Assembly (NCBI RefSeq): GCF_028421645.1
Contig: NZ_CP116887.1
Location: forward strand, 1,924,001-1,988,000
DNA length: 64,000 nt
Reading direction: 5' to 3'
DNA from: Aneurinibacillus sp. Ricciae_BoGa-3
GTDB taxonomy: Bacteria > Bacillota > Bacilli > Aneurinibacillales > Aneurinibacillaceae
In this document: piece by piece, positions 8,176 to 17,908 of the stretch
Numbering within the stretch: the first letter of the stretch is position 1
Layout: the number at the start of each line of letters is the position of its first letter
Made by a program: the position numbers and the translations under genes
Notes under the pieces: model-generated
The model's input: only the letters and a program-made list of their open reading frames with translations
Told to the model about the DNA's origin: nothing
Database searches by the model: none

Positions 8176-9513
8176 ATGAGAATAACAGAGAGAAAACATG
8201 TCGCAATTTTGTCCCTTGTTCTGTTTATTATATGCGGAAGTTTGCTTAGCGGTTGTGTCAGATGGACGGATCCAAAGGTTTCAGCGGCTGAAAATGTAGA
8301 AATGCGTAAATTTCCCTATCCATACCGGTCGATGGTCGCATTTGCTTCTGATATTGATGGAACTACCCCACAGGAATTTGTCCAGTACCACCGTTTTTTA
8401 AATACCGAAGAAATGACACCGATGGGTCAGGGGTTGGGGCTTGACGTTGGGGACAGCTTTTTTATATACGATGCAACAGATGATACACATCCACACTATG
8501 TTGACTATCAAAAAGACACCGCACCTAAAGTGATGACATTTTTTAATGGGCTGGATATTCACAGTAAAAAAGATGCAGATATGATCGCTTATTACTGGAA
8601 AGCCGGATGGATTGACTCTATGCACGGTTACGGAGATTTTAATCATAGCAATAAGCGTCAGGCCCTTTGCACACGCCCGTATGCCAAAGCAGCGTGGGAC
8701 GCACTGAAAGAAGAGGGAATCTCGCCTGATATTTGGATTAACCACGGAAATGAAGCGAACAAGCAAAATTTCGGCGCGTATAGCAAATTCGGTTTTGCGA
8801 GCTACCAGCAGGGAGATAATCCGGGTTCACCTTTTTATCATACCGATCTGCTGCTGCACAATGGTGTCCGCTATGTCTGGAACTCTAAAGGGGATTCAAC
8901 CTTTGGTATGAACAGCGTGCTGTTCCCGATTGCGCTGCGGGACGGCCATAAAATTTGGGGTTTCCACCGCTATTCGGCTGATAAAAAGATAGGCTGGACA
9001 TGGGGTCCCAACGCCATTTATCTGCAGTTAACGGACAATCGGCTACAGGATTTGGTCAACAAACAGCATCTTGTCGTGATTGCTCAGCACTTTGGCGGCG
9101 GCAATGGTGCGGTTCCTTTTAACAAAAAAAATGCAGATGCCTTTCGCCTGCTTGCTTCATATCAGAGAAAAGGGGATATCCTGGTGGCCAGAACGAGTCG
9201 CCTCCTTCACTATAACCGGGCACGCGATTTCTTAAAATATCATATCGTGCGCAATGGGGACTTGGTGAAGATCAACATTGACGGCATTCAAGACCCGATT
9301 TTTGGCTTCCAGCATGTTACAGTCGATGACGTAAGAGGAATCACTTTTTACGTCCCAGATCCAGGCAAAGCCTCCATTTTCATTGGAACAAAAGAATTGA
9401 AAGCCAGTGATATCGTGCGAAGTCCAGCTGACTTCACAGGAAGAAAGAGCGTCGGGATTGCCTGGTTTGCTCCTGTTACCTACGATTATACGAAGATGGC
9501 TCCTAAAGGATAG
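8176..9513 (+). CDS. Lipoprotein with polysaccharide-deacetylase-like fold
   Basis: A 445-residue lipoprotein with N-terminal hydrophobic segment and lipobox L-L-S-G-C (Cys about 27). The mature part begins with FPYPYRSMVAFASDIDGTT, resembling the first metal-binding Asp motif of NodB-like deacetylases. It continues with WIDSMHGYGDF, WINHGNEAN and LVVIAQHFGGGNG, which offer further His/Asp ligands. I infer an envelope-anchored carbohydrate-active enzyme, but NodB motifs are not canonical and the substrate is unknown. It follows its own promoter region. Confidence 0.5.
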   Translation: MRITERKHVAILSLVLFIICGSLLSGCVRWTDPKVSAAENVEMRKFPYPYRSMVAFASDIDGTTPQEFVQYHRFLNTEEMTPMGQGLGLDVGDSFFIYDATDDTHPHYVDYQKDTAPKVMTFFNGLDIHSKKDADMIAYYWKAGWIDSMHGYGDFNHSNKRQALCTRPYAKAAWDALKEEGISPDIWINHGNEANKQNFGAYSKFGFASYQQGDNPGSPFYHTDLLLHNGVRYVWNSKGDSTFGMNSVLFPIALRDGHKIWGFHRYSADKKIGWTWGPNAIYLQLTDNRLQDLVNKQHLVVIAQHFGGGNGAVPFNKKNADAFRLLASYQRKGDILVARTSRLLHYNRARDFLKYHIVRNGDLVKINIDGIQDPIFGFQHVTVDDVRGITFYVPDPGKASIFIGTKELKASDIVRSPADFTGRKSVGIAWFAPVTYDYTKMAPKG

Positions 9514-9588
9514 TAAGGAAACACCGTCCTAATTATTTTTCCCTTGGCCGGGAATAGTAACAAGGAAAGCACACTAGGAGGGACCTGT

Positions 9589-9852
9589 ATGCATGATTAT
9601 CTCCAGATTCAGAATACCGTTCAGATGATGCGAAATAGTGAGGATCAGAATGCTGCCATGCTAAGGGAAACTGCCCGGCAATTGGAACAGATGGCACAGC
9701 GGGAAAGCATGACGGCACTGCAGCTGCAGCAGCTGTATACAGCCTACATTCTTCTTTTTCAGGAAAATCAGCGATTAATGCAAGCCGTCACAAGCCAAAG
9801 CATGAGCCAGCAGACACCGTCCGCTGACCGGTTACCTCTAGCGACTACATGA
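9589..9852 (+). CDS. Small Gln/Met-rich coiled-coil hypothetical protein
   Basis: 87 residues from ATG 9589 (AGGAGGGACC upstream): MHDYLQIQNTVQMMRNSED.... It is almost wholly helical, with heptad-like spacing and many Gln and Met, and no membrane segment. It ends in a Ser/Thr-rich tail. The family is not recognised. The gene lies alone ahead of a strong terminator. Confidence 0.6.
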   Translation: MHDYLQIQNTVQMMRNSEDQNAAMLRETARQLEQMAQRESMTALQLQQLYTAYILLFQENQRLMQAVTSQSMSQQTPSADRLPLATT

Positions 9853-9870
9853 TCAAGGCTACTGGAATAG

Positions 9871-9911
9871 AAAAAAACGGGAAGCAGGATTGCCATCCCG
9901 TTTTTTTTTAC
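9871..9911 (+). terminator. Rho-independent terminator
   Basis: AAAAAACGGGA and TCCCGTTTTTTTTT bracket an interrupted stem just after the small coiled-coil gene. Confidence 0.85.
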
Positions 9912-10149
9912 ATAATGGACAAATTATTCGTCCTCTTTATAAACCCGAAGGAAAGTTCTTATGGGATTTCTGGATTTTTGAGGAAAAGGGTGCGGCTGGA
10001 AGTAAGCTTGGGTGATGCCAGGCTTTTTTCTTTCATCGCGCAAAAAATAGGTCCTCTTTTTTTGAAAATGTGAAAGTATGACCTTCAAAAAGTCGCTGTA
10101 GTATGCGAAGATAGATACAGCAGAAACTGTAGGGAAGGAAGTTATACAT

Positions 10150-10926
10150 ATGAAAAAACAACCGTCACGTAAGAAGAGCAGGAAGCTGTTCTGGGTGATT
10201 GGGGGCGGAGCAGCTGCTCTAGTGCTTATAATGGTTTCAACTGCCATGATAATGAAGTGGAAATCGAATTCACAGGCGCAGGGATTATCTGCCAATAACG
10301 CACAGTCTTTCCCGGGTACAGGCAATCAAAGTAGTTCGGCAAGTGGACAAACATTAGATAACAGGGTTACGATGACTCCTATTGATAAAACAAAGGATCA
10401 GGCACAAACGGATGTAGCAATAAATAACAACAGCAACGCCTCCAGTTCTGGGAGCGATCAGAGCAACGGCGGATATGGGGCCGCCAGTTCCCAAAACTAT
10501 AATGGAAATGCAGCGAATGCATCAGGCGCAAGCGGTCAGTCCGCAGCAAGTTCTGCGGCTGCGGGTACAGCTGCAACGGCGCAGGCCGGACAAGGGCTCG
10601 ATGCAAACACAGTAAACCAACTGCGCAATTATGGAATCAGGCAGGGAGACCTGCAAAAAATTGATCAAATGGTAGCGGACGGGACGGATCCGAAGGAAAT
10701 TGCAAAATCCCTGCGAGATAACGGAAATCAACATCTTGCCGCCATTATGGAAACTGTACCGCGCAGGCCCAAGAAAACTGTTCAAAAGGATTCAGGTGTA
10801 AACCAGAATACGGATAATCAAAGTAATTCAGCCAGTCAGAACGGTGCGGCCAGCGGACAGGGTAATAATGGAAATAACGGATATAACGGATATAACGGAT
10901 ACACAGGTAATCAAAAGAACCAGTAG
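10150..10926 (+). CDS. Membrane-anchored Ser/Asn/Gly/Ala-rich hypothetical protein
   Basis: 258 residues. A basic N-terminus and one transmembrane segment (about residues 14-36) lead into a low-complexity S/N/G/A/Q region (about 45-150). A compact helical segment follows (about 150-205: LDANTVNQLRNYGI, IDQMVADGTDPKEIAKSL), then another N/S/Q-rich tail with three NGY-type repeats. It probably has an extracytoplasmic linker-like architecture. The family is not recognised. It sits 53 bp upstream of signal peptidase I and may be co-transcribed. Confidence 0.6.
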   Translation: MKKQPSRKKSRKLFWVIGGGAAALVLIMVSTAMIMKWKSNSQAQGLSANNAQSFPGTGNQSSSASGQTLDNRVTMTPIDKTKDQAQTDVAINNNSNASSSGSDQSNGGYGAASSQNYNGNAANASGASGQSAASSAAAGTAATAQAGQGLDANTVNQLRNYGIRQGDLQKIDQMVADGTDPKEIAKSLRDNGNQHLAAIMETVPRRPKKTVQKDSGVNQNTDNQSNSASQNGAASGQGNNGNNGYNGYNGYTGNQKNQ

Positions 10927-10979
10927 GACGAGCGAAATTAAGGCCTACAAGTGAATACACGTTGAAGGGAAGGAAATGA

Positions 10980-11492
10980 ATGCGTAAGTTTTTTAAAGAA
11001 TGGAGTATGATACTTGTCACGGCTTTTATTTTGAGCACGGGGTTTAGAACGTATGTGGCTGAAGCGGTAAAGGTTCCAACCGGCTCCATGCTGCCCACTA
11101 TTCACTTAGAAGATCGTCTAGTAGTAAACAAAATGTCAAATCCAGACAACTACAACTATGGTGACGTTGTTGTGTTTTATCCGCCTGTTCCAGGGGCGGA
11201 GAATGAACGCTATGTGAAGCGGCTTATCGGAAAAGGCGGCGATGTTATCCAAATTAAAGACCACGCTTTATACCGGAATGGACAGCTGATAAAGGAACCC
11301 TACATTAAAGAACCGATGAACTATGAATACGGACCAGTAACCGTTCCAAAAGGCAAGTTTTTCTTCTTAGGAGATAATCGCAACGACAGCTATGATTCAC
11401 ATCTGTGGCCCACACCTTTTGTAGATAAAAGTAAAATTTCAGGTAAGGTTGAAGCCACCTTCTTCCCATTTTCCGATATGCGGACTTTCTAG
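10980..11492 (+). CDS. sipS: Signal peptidase I
   Basis: A 170-residue Gram-positive type I signal peptidase with one N-terminal membrane anchor (about 8-28). The catalytic Ser lies in PTGSMLPTI and the general-base Lys in ERYVKRLIG. Box E, GDNRNDSYDSHLW, is also present. It cleaves signal peptides of exported proteins at the outer face of the membrane. The start is fixed by GGAAGG upstream of ATG. A terminator follows immediately. The symbol is generic, since Bacillales usually carry several paralogues. Confidence 0.93.
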   Translation: MRKFFKEWSMILVTAFILSTGFRTYVAEAVKVPTGSMLPTIHLEDRLVVNKMSNPDNYNYGDVVVFYPPVPGAENERYVKRLIGKGGDVIQIKDHALYRNGQLIKEPYIKEPMNYEYGPVTVPKGKFFFLGDNRNDSYDSHLWPTPFVDKSKISGKVEATFFPFSDMRTF

Positions 11493-11494
11493 AC

Positions 11495-11523
11495 AAAGGG
11501 CACTCGATAGTGTCCTTTTTTCA
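11495..11523 (+). terminator. Rho-independent terminator
   Basis: GGGCACT-CGAT-AGTGTCC plus six T directly downstream of the signal peptidase stop. Confidence 0.85.
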
Positions 11524-11611
11524 ATGCTAAAAAACAACTTACGGACATAGACAGCCTATTTTCCTCATAACGTTGTATTACGGGACAACCAAAAGTGAGG
11601 AACGTGACGCA

Positions 11612-13120
11612 ATGAAGATGCCGATAATTGTTAAGCAGCTGGCTTTCCGGACAGGGGCCATCTTTCTTGTTAAATCGATTGGCGCCCTTGCGCGGATTCC
11701 GCTTTTTCGGATGCTGGGACCAGAAGGGGTAGGCTTGTACCAGATGGCTTATGCCGTGTACGGACTGATTCTCACAGTTGCAACCGGCGGCATTCCCATG
11801 GCGCTCTCTCTTAGTACAGCCCGTAACCGACAACACGGGCTGGCTCTTTTTAAAACAGCGGCTTTTCTCGTTGTCATACTGGGTTTCATTTTCGGATGGG
11901 GGACATCGTATGCGGCTCCCTATCTGGCAAGCCTGCTGGGTGATCGGCGGCTGGCGGTGGCCATCCGCTGCTTGGCTCCCGCCGTTCTGGTGGTACCGCT
12001 GCTTATGCTTGTGCGCGGGGTTCTGCAAGGCATAGAAAAGTACGAGCAAATTGCGCTGTCTGAAATCATTGAACAGATTTTTCGCGTAATCGCAATGCTT
12101 GTCCTGGTGTTTCTCTTAATTCATAAGGGGACCGCTGCTGCGGTCGGTGGGGCGATGCTGGGTGCTTTTGCCGGAGCGGTGGCAGCGCTCGTATATTTAG
12201 TGGTCCTTCTTGGGATCTACGCTCGAAAAACAAACCAAGAAAAACAGTGGGCAGGGGAAGGGCAGGCTGCAAAAACCGGCTTGTTTGCACTTCTGTATGC
12301 TTCTACTGCTTTTCTTTTGACGAGGCTGATTGTCCCTGTCTCCGATTTTTTCGATGCACTGATAATCCCGCACAGGCTTCAGGATGGGGGGTTAACCGTT
12401 GCGCAGGCCACTTCGGTGTTTGGCATTGTTTCGGGCATGGCGGTCTCGCTCGTCTATATTCCCACCATTTTCTCTGCCGCATTATCGCATATCCTATCCT
12501 CTAAAATAACGCTGGATTACAAGCAAAAGAAGGAGACGCGATTTAGGCTGCAGTCCAGACATGCTTTGAAGGCCGTTTGGCTCTGGGGCTGGGCCTCTGC
12601 TTTTGTTTTCTTTTACTATGCGGATAAGCTATCCCTTCTTATATACGGAACGAGTACCGCCGCAAGCGCCATTCGATGGTTATGTCTTGGCACACTGTTT
12701 GCGGGAGTTCGTGAGCTTACCACAACGCTGCTGTGGGCTATCGATAGAAAAAAAGAGACGATTGTGGGGCTGCTCGCAGGAACCATTTGCTCGATTGTAC
12801 TGGCCTATTTTCTAGTATGCATTCCCGGCTTTGGCATTTCTGGCATTTCGATTGCAACCCTGTCTGTTGATCTGGTCGCCGCCCTCTGGAATATTCACTG
12901 TATCTTAAAAGAGCACAGAGCCATTTTTCCGCTGGGTTTCTTTGTGAAAGAACCGTTTTTTCTGATGGTTTTTGCTGTTATTTGCCTTTTTCTGGCCAGT
13001 ACAATCCCGGTTGTCGTCCATGCCAGTATGTACGCTGAATGGGCGGTGGAAATCGGTTTGTGTTCTATTCTGCTTGGAGCTTATATTTTCCTGAGATTCT
13101 GGTCTACAAAAGAAGGATAG
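11612..13120 (+). CDS. MOP-superfamily flippase (SpoVB/polysaccharide export type)
   Basis: About 502 residues with 12-14 predicted transmembrane helices. It carries the family N-terminus (GAIFLVKSIGALARIPLFRMLGPEGVGLYQMAYAVYGL) and a cytoplasmic Lys/Arg-rich loop near 205-225. SpoVB-like proteins move lipid-linked wall precursors or polysaccharide units across the membrane, so a sporulation or envelope role is likely. The first ~13 codons of the longest frame lack homology, so ATG 11612 is used. A hairpin overlapping the stop separates it from convergent nfo. Confidence 0.8.
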   Translation: MKMPIIVKQLAFRTGAIFLVKSIGALARIPLFRMLGPEGVGLYQMAYAVYGLILTVATGGIPMALSLSTARNRQHGLALFKTAAFLVVILGFIFGWGTSYAAPYLASLLGDRRLAVAIRCLAPAVLVVPLLMLVRGVLQGIEKYEQIALSEIIEQIFRVIAMLVLVFLLIHKGTAAAVGGAMLGAFAGAVAALVYLVVLLGIYARKTNQEKQWAGEGQAAKTGLFALLYASTAFLLTRLIVPVSDFFDALIIPHRLQDGGLTVAQATSVFGIVSGMAVSLVYIPTIFSAALSHILSSKITLDYKQKKETRFRLQSRHALKAVWLWGWASAFVFFYYADKLSLLIYGTSTAASAIRWLCLGTLFAGVRELTTTLLWAIDRKKETIVGLLAGTICSIVLAYFLVCIPGFGISGISIATLSVDLVAALWNIHCILKEHRAIFPLGFFVKEPFFLMVFAVICLFLASTIPVVVHASMYAEWAVEIGLCSILLGAYIFLRFWSTKEG

Positions 13121-13137
13121 GAGAAAATCTCCTATCC
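13115..13137. terminator. Hairpin between convergent genes
   Basis: GGATAGGAG-AAAAT-CTCCTATCC includes the flippase stop codon. On the minus strand it is followed by a T-rich run, so it mainly serves nfo. Confidence 0.6.
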
Positions 13138-13142
13138 CTGGG

Positions 13143-14246
13143 TTACTTAATGGTACCGGACAGCCAGGCTGTAATCCGCTTATTGATACCTTCTTCCGAT
13201 TCATCCGGCAGCACTTCATCGTGAACCACCATGTCATAAAGACGTTCCAGCGGTTCGCGGGGATCTTCTTTTTTAAACTTCTTGTCTAGCAGCTTCTGCC
13301 AGACCAGCTGCACAAATTCTTTGCGGTCAATGCCCTGTTTGGCGAAGTAGGCATTCAACTGTTCTACATCACCGAGAAAATTAGTGGTGAATCTTTCTTC
13401 CAGATTCCCGCGGAGAAGCGCGATTTCCACTTCATACATCGGGGACTGGTCTTCTTTGTTTTTGCCGATCCAGGGTGTCTCAAGGATAACCGGTTTATCC
13501 CTGGCGGCCTCGTGATGTACAATGTAGTTAATGGCATCAAAGCCAATCAGTCCGGAGCCTACAGGCGCATGCCTGTCCTTGGCGGCACCGCGAAAATTTT
13601 TGCTGTCGTTGATGTGGAAAACTGCCAGCCGGTCAAGCCCGACAACCCGGTCAAACTGCTCCATGACCCCATCAAAGTCGTAGACGACATCGTAGCCCGC
13701 ATCATGCGTGTGGCAGGTGTCAAAACAAACCGTTAGCTTCTCATTGAGCTCCACTTTTTCAATAATAGAGGCAAGCTCCTCAAACGTGCGGCCCATCTCT
13801 GAACCCTTGCCGGCCATCGTCTCCAAGGCGATGTTTGTCTTTTGTCCGGAATGGAGCACTTCATTGAGCCCTTCGGCAATCCGGTTGATCCCATATTCAG
13901 CGTCCTTCTCGGTAAAAGCGCCAGGATGGAGCACAATATTTTTAACCCCGATGAATTCAGCCCGTTCGATTTCCTGGCGCAGAAAGGATACCGCAAGTTC
14001 GAAGGTATGATTCTTAAAAGAAGCCAGATTAATAATATAAGGGGCGTGCACAACAATATCGTCAATGCCGTGCTCACGCATAACCTTGAGCCCTTCTTCT
14101 ACATACTGCTGTTCCATTGGTTTGCGCCGGGTATTTTGCGGGGCGCCGGTATAAATCATAAAAGAAGTGGAGCCATAGCTCACCGCTTCTTGAACTGCGT
14201 TTAATAGTCCCTTTTTCGAAAAAGAGACATGCGATCCTATTTTCAT
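13143..14246 (-). CDS. nfo: Endonuclease IV (AP endonuclease) with C-terminal extension
   Basis: An EndoIV TIM barrel that cleaves 5' of abasic sites in base-excision repair. Zn ligands are visible in [54 protein letters not shown] and DRHAPVGSG, plus ILETPW. The protein is about 367 residues against about 280-300 for typical members, because ~80 residues (from about [15 protein letters not shown]) follow the barrel. This tail is helical and charged. ATG 14246 is chosen because GAGGAG lies 11 bp upstream, while the GTG at 14258 overlaps that site. Confidence 0.93.
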   Translation of the reverse strand: MKIGSHVSFSKKGLLNAVQEAVSYGSTSFMIYTGAPQNTRRKPMEQQYVEEGLKVMREHGIDDIVVHAPYIINLASFKNHTFELAVSFLRQEIERAEFIGVKNIVLHPGAFTEKDAEYGINRIAEGLNEVLHSGQKTNIALETMAGKGSEMGRTFEELASIIEKVELNEKLTVCFDTCHTHDAGYDVVYDFDGVMEQFDRVVGLDRLAVFHINDSKNFRGAAKDRHAPVGSGLIGFDAINYIVHHEAARDKPVILETPWIGKNKEDQSPMYEVEIALLRGNLEERFTTNFLGDVEQLNAYFAKQGIDRKEFVQLVWQKLLDKKFKKEDPREPLERLYDMVVHDEVLPDESEEGINKRITAWLSGTIK

Positions 14247-14386
14247 CTCACTAATCACTCCTCGGATTTATTGTATCAGAAAATGAGCGAAAGCATGAAC
14301 CGATATACGCAGGCGGCTCTCAGGTGGTAAACCATAAAACTAGGTGCTATACTCGGATTAAAGGAAAGGATGTCGAGGTGACCGCT

Positions 14387-15310
14387 ATGAAAGCAAAAGT
14401 TGCAAATAATATTTATGAACTAATCGGGGAAACACCGATTGTTAAACTGAACAGACTTCCCGGACCGGAAGATGCAGAGGTCTATATAAAGTTAGAAAAA
14501 TTCAACCCGAGCGGCAGTGTTAAGGATCGGGCTGCTTATAACATGATTGTGGAAGCTGAGAAAGAGGGAAAGCTTCGCCGGGGTTCAACTATTATTGAGC
14601 CAACCAGCGGAAATACAGGTATCGGGCTTGCAATGAATGCAGCGGCGCGTGGGTACCGGTGCATTCTGGTTATGCCGGATAATATGACAAAAGAGCGGAT
14701 CAGCATTCTGAAAGCATACGGTGCCGATGTTGTTCTGACACCCGCAGATGAAAAAATGCCCGGATCCATTCACAAAGCGGAAGAGCTTGCTGCCGAAATT
14801 CCGGGAAGCTATATCCCCATGCAGTTTGAAAACGAAAGTAATTCGGACATCCACCGCCGTACAACCGCCCTTGAAATTCTTCAGCAGATGGACGGAAAGC
14901 TCGATGCATTTGTTGCCACGGCAGGGACGGGCGGAACGATTACCGGAACAGGCGAAGTACTCAAAGATAGGCTGCCGAATCTTCGGGTGCTCGTAGTAGA
15001 GCCAGCAGGCTCGCCGGTCCTGTCAGGCGGAAAACCAGGTCCGCATAAACTGGTAGGCACAAGCCCCGGATTTATTCCACCCATCTTAAATCAACAGGTA
15101 TACGACGAAATCATTCAGTGTGAGGACGAAGATGCCCTGCAGACGATGCGGGATCTAGCTGCCAAGGAGGGGATTCTGGTCGGTCCTTCATCAGGCGGCG
15201 CTGTCTATGCGGCACTGCAGGAAGCAAAACGGCTGGGACGGGGAAAGAAGGTCCTAGCCATTACGGCAGACTCAGGAGAACGGTACTTGAGCATGAATAT
15301 TTTTCAGTAG
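14387..15310 (+). CDS. cysK: Cysteine synthase (O-acetylserine sulfhydrylase)
   Basis: A 307-residue PLP fold-type II enzyme making cysteine from O-acetylserine and sulfide. PLP-Lys is in NPSGSVKDRAA (about residue 46), the substrate loop is TSGNTGIGLA, the phosphate-binding loop is GTGGTITGTGE, and the C-terminal Ser is in ITADSGERYLS. ATG 14387 follows GAGGTG. The downstream serC supplies the serine precursor and the sulfate-uptake operon lies about 1.4 kb away, consistent with one sulfur/serine neighbourhood. CysK and CysM cannot be separated with certainty. Confidence 0.92.
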   Translation: MKAKVANNIYELIGETPIVKLNRLPGPEDAEVYIKLEKFNPSGSVKDRAAYNMIVEAEKEGKLRRGSTIIEPTSGNTGIGLAMNAAARGYRCILVMPDNMTKERISILKAYGADVVLTPADEKMPGSIHKAEELAAEIPGSYIPMQFENESNSDIHRRTTALEILQQMDGKLDAFVATAGTGGTITGTGEVLKDRLPNLRVLVVEPAGSPVLSGGKPGPHKLVGTSPGFIPPILNQQVYDEIIQCEDEDALQTMRDLAAKEGILVGPSSGGAVYAALQEAKRLGRGKKVLAITADSGERYLSMNIFQ

Positions 15311-15607
15311 CTAACAAAGTATAACTTTATTAGCTACATAAGAACAACTAAGGGAATCGCCTGTGCCTGCGGCTTGGCGATGGTCAAGTCTTCTTTAGTG
15401 AAATTTATAAACAATGACAGCAAAGAGAAAAGGAATGTTCGTCTTTTCTCTTTTTTTAGGCCAATTTTATCGGTTTGCCAAAAAAAGATACACGTTTTCC
15501 TGCTTTTTTTGATAAATTTTGAAAACCTGTCTTTTCATTTCGTTGATTTAGATGTAGGATAGTTACAACGTTTTTGTTTTGAAAAAGATAAGGAGTGTGA
15601 GAAAAGC
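15311..15607 (+). promoter_or_regulatory. Intergenic region with terminator and serC promoter
   Basis: A hairpin formed by ATCGCC/GGCGAT (about 15356-15384) is followed by the terminator at 15422-15457. The serC promoter and ribosome site (AAGGAGTGTGAG) then follow. No further gene is seen. Confidence 0.5.
15422..15457 (+). terminator. Rho-independent terminator
   Basis: AAAGAGAAAAG pairs with CTTTTCTCTTT and is followed by T's, downstream of cysK. Confidence 0.8.
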
Positions 15608-16705
15608 ATGATTCAGCAAATAAAACGTGCTTATAATTTTAATGCGGGTCCTTCAGCGCTACCTCTGTCCGTCCTGGAACAGGCCCAAAAGGAACTGGTC
15701 GATTTTCAGGGTACCGGAATGTCCGTTATGGAACTCAGCCACCGCAGCGCCGCGTATGACAAGGTACACAATGAAGCGATTACACTTATAAAGGAATTGC
15801 TTAACATACCGGAAGATTACCATGTTTTGTTCCTGCAGGGCGGTGCGAGCACACAGTTTGCGATGGTTCCGATGAATTTTCTGCCTGCGGGAAAGAAGGC
15901 AGGATATGTGATCACTGGATCGTGGTCCGAGAAGGCACAAAAAGAAGCCAAATTAATCGGAGATACATACGAGGCGGCTTCCACAAAAGATACCAATTAT
16001 AACCGTATTCCTTCTATAGAAGAGTTGTCCATAGAGAAAGATTCAGCATATCTGCACATTACGTCAAACAACACCATTTTTGGCACACAGTGGTCTGAAT
16101 TTCCGGATACCGGGGATATTCCGCTTATCGCGGATATGTCAAGTGATATTCTCTCCCACTCGTTTGATGCGAGCAAGTTTGCCCTGATTTATGCCGGCGC
16201 GCAAAAAAATCTCGGACCATCCGGGGTAACGGTTGCCATTCTGCGCCCGGATGTGCTGGAGCAGGCATCTGATAACGTGCCGACTATGCTTCGCTATGAT
16301 ACACATAGTAAAAACAATTCCCTTTACAATACCCCGCCAACATTCGGCATCTATATGCTCGGGCTTGTGATGAAATGGGCGAAACAGCAAGGCGGACTTG
16401 CTGCGCTAGAAAAAATGAACCGGGATAAAGCGGGCGTTATTTATGAAGCCATTGATGGAAGCCAGGGCTTCTACAAAGGCCACGCTGAGCCTGACAGCCG
16501 TTCTTTGATGAACATCACCTTTACACTTCAGAACAAAGAACTTGAACAGAAGTTTCTCGGTGAAGCGAAAAACGCCGGATTTGTTGGGCTAAACGGACAC
16601 CGTTCCGTTGGCGGATGCCGCGCTTCCGCATATAACGCAGTGCCTTATGAAACATGCAAAGCGCTCGCTGAATTCATGCGCAACTTCCAGAAAAACAACG
16701 GCTAG
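15608..16705 (+). CDS. serC: Phosphoserine aminotransferase
   Basis: A 365-residue PLP aminotransferase of the serine pathway, converting 3-phosphohydroxypyruvate plus glutamate to phosphoserine. Characteristic features are the N-terminal YNFNAGPSALP, LFLQGGAS, HITSNNTIFGTQW, the PLP Lys in IYAGAQKNLGPSGV, and the C-terminal GLNGHRSVGGCRASAYNA that binds the phosphate. Length is normal. A strong ribosome site sits ahead of ATG. It is flanked by terminators on both sides, so it is monocistronic. Confidence 0.97.
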   Translation: MIQQIKRAYNFNAGPSALPLSVLEQAQKELVDFQGTGMSVMELSHRSAAYDKVHNEAITLIKELLNIPEDYHVLFLQGGASTQFAMVPMNFLPAGKKAGYVITGSWSEKAQKEAKLIGDTYEAASTKDTNYNRIPSIEELSIEKDSAYLHITSNNTIFGTQWSEFPDTGDIPLIADMSSDILSHSFDASKFALIYAGAQKNLGPSGVTVAILRPDVLEQASDNVPTMLRYDTHSKNNSLYNTPPTFGIYMLGLVMKWAKQQGGLAALEKMNRDKAGVIYEAIDGSQGFYKGHAEPDSRSLMNITFTLQNKELEQKFLGEAKNAGFVGLNGHRSVGGCRASAYNAVPYETCKALAEFMRNFQKNNG

Positions 16706-16708
16706 ACA

Positions 16709-16744
16709 GAAAAAGGGCTCCCTCCGAATAGGAGCCCTTTTTCT
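16709..16744. terminator. Bidirectional terminator
   Basis: AAAAAGGGCTCC and GGAGCCCTTTTT form a stem between convergent serC and cysA, with T-runs on both strands. Confidence 0.85.
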
Positions 16745-17908
16745 TTATATTGTAGCCTGTATCGGTTCTTTTAGGTCATCAAAGGCTGGCTTTTTTTTGT
16801 CCGACAGAATTTTTATCTCCTTAAATCCGCTTTTTTCATTCCCGTTATCCCGCATAAAGAAGCGGAGATTTTGCAGGGTTAGGCTAACGGCTTCACCGAT
16901 GCGGTACTGGGTAAACCGCTGCTGTTCGGTGCTGATCTCAGCCTCCAATGCCTCATCGTTATCGTGCCTTTTTAGTTCAATGCGAACTGTGTCTCCCACA
17001 TGCTGGATATGGTGGATGAAGGCACTCAACAGACCTGATTCTTTCGGCTGCCGGCTGATGAGAATTTCGTGTGGCCGGACAAATCCGACTGCAGGTCCGC
17101 AGTGTGCGGCAGCTGTACTTTCTGCTTTAATCGTAACAGGTCCAACATGAATATAACCGTTGGCTACTTCCCCCTCGATTTGATTCACTCTGCCAAGGAA
17201 GCTGTAGACAAAAGGATTGGCTGGCTGGCTGTACACCTCTTCAGGCGTGCCGATTTGTTCAATTTTGCCCTTGTTTAGAATCACAACCCGGTCCGCAACC
17301 TCTAACGCTTCCTCCTGGTCATGGGTGACAAACACCGTTGTGATTTGCAGTCTGTCGTGCAGTTCCCGCAGCCAGCGCCGTAAATTCTGCCGAACCTGCG
17401 CATCAAGTGCCCCGAATGGCTCATCAAGCAGCAGGATACCCGGGTCAATGGCAAGGGCTCTGGCCAGCGCCACTCGCTGCCGCTGGCCGCCAGATAGCTG
17501 TGAGGGGTATCGCTTTTCCAGCCCCGACATCTCTACAATGTGGAGCAGTTCTTCTACCTTGGCGCGAATTTCTTTCTTGGAGGGCCTTTGTTTGCGCGGG
17601 CGGACCCGCAGGCCGAACGCAATATTTTCAAAGACGTTCATGTGTTTGAACAGCGCGTAATGCTGGAAAACAAAGCCTACATTAGGTTTGTGCTGTTGGC
17701 TCATAAACGGGTCAGCTCCATCAAATAAAAGCTGTCCTTCGTCCGGTTGTTCCATGCCTCCCAAAATGCGCAGCAGTGTCGTTTTTCCCGAGCCTGATGG
17801 GCCAATCAGGGCGATTAATTCCCCTTTTTTAATATCAAATTGTATTTGCTGCAGCGCTTGAAGGCTGTGAAAGTTTTTCGATAGGTTAAGCAGCTCGATG
17901 TTCAACAT
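16745..17908 (-). CDS. cysA: Sulfate/thiosulfate ABC transporter ATPase
   Basis: A 387-residue ATPase of the sulfate importer. Walker A is GPSGSGKTT, the Q-loop is FVFQHYALF, the signature is [14 protein letters not shown], Walker B is [12 protein letters not shown] and the H-loop is [12 protein letters not shown]-terminal TOBE-like regulatory domain follows (about 240-350). It energises import through CysT/CysW. The ATG at 17908 is spaced correctly from AAGGAG. The start overlaps the 3' end of cysW, so the two are translationally coupled. It is last in the operon. Confidence 0.93.
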   Translation of the reverse strand: MLNIELLNLSKNFHSLQALQQIQFDIKKGELIALIGPSGSGKTTLLRILGGMEQPDEGQLLFDGADPFMSQQHKPNVGFVFQHYALFKHMNVFENIAFGLRVRPRKQRPSKKEIRAKVEELLHIVEMSGLEKRYPSQLSGGQRQRVALARALAIDPGILLLDEPFGALDAQVRQNLRRWLRELHDRLQITTVFVTHDQEEALEVADRVVILNKGKIEQIGTPEEVYSQPANPFVYSFLGRVNQIEGEVANGYIHVGPVTIKAESTAAAHCGPAVGFVRPHEILISRQPKESGLLSAFIHHIQHVGDTVRIELKRHDNDEALEAEISTEQQRFTQYRIGEAVSLTLQNLRFFMRDNGNEKSGFKEIKILSDKKKPAFDDLKEPIQATI

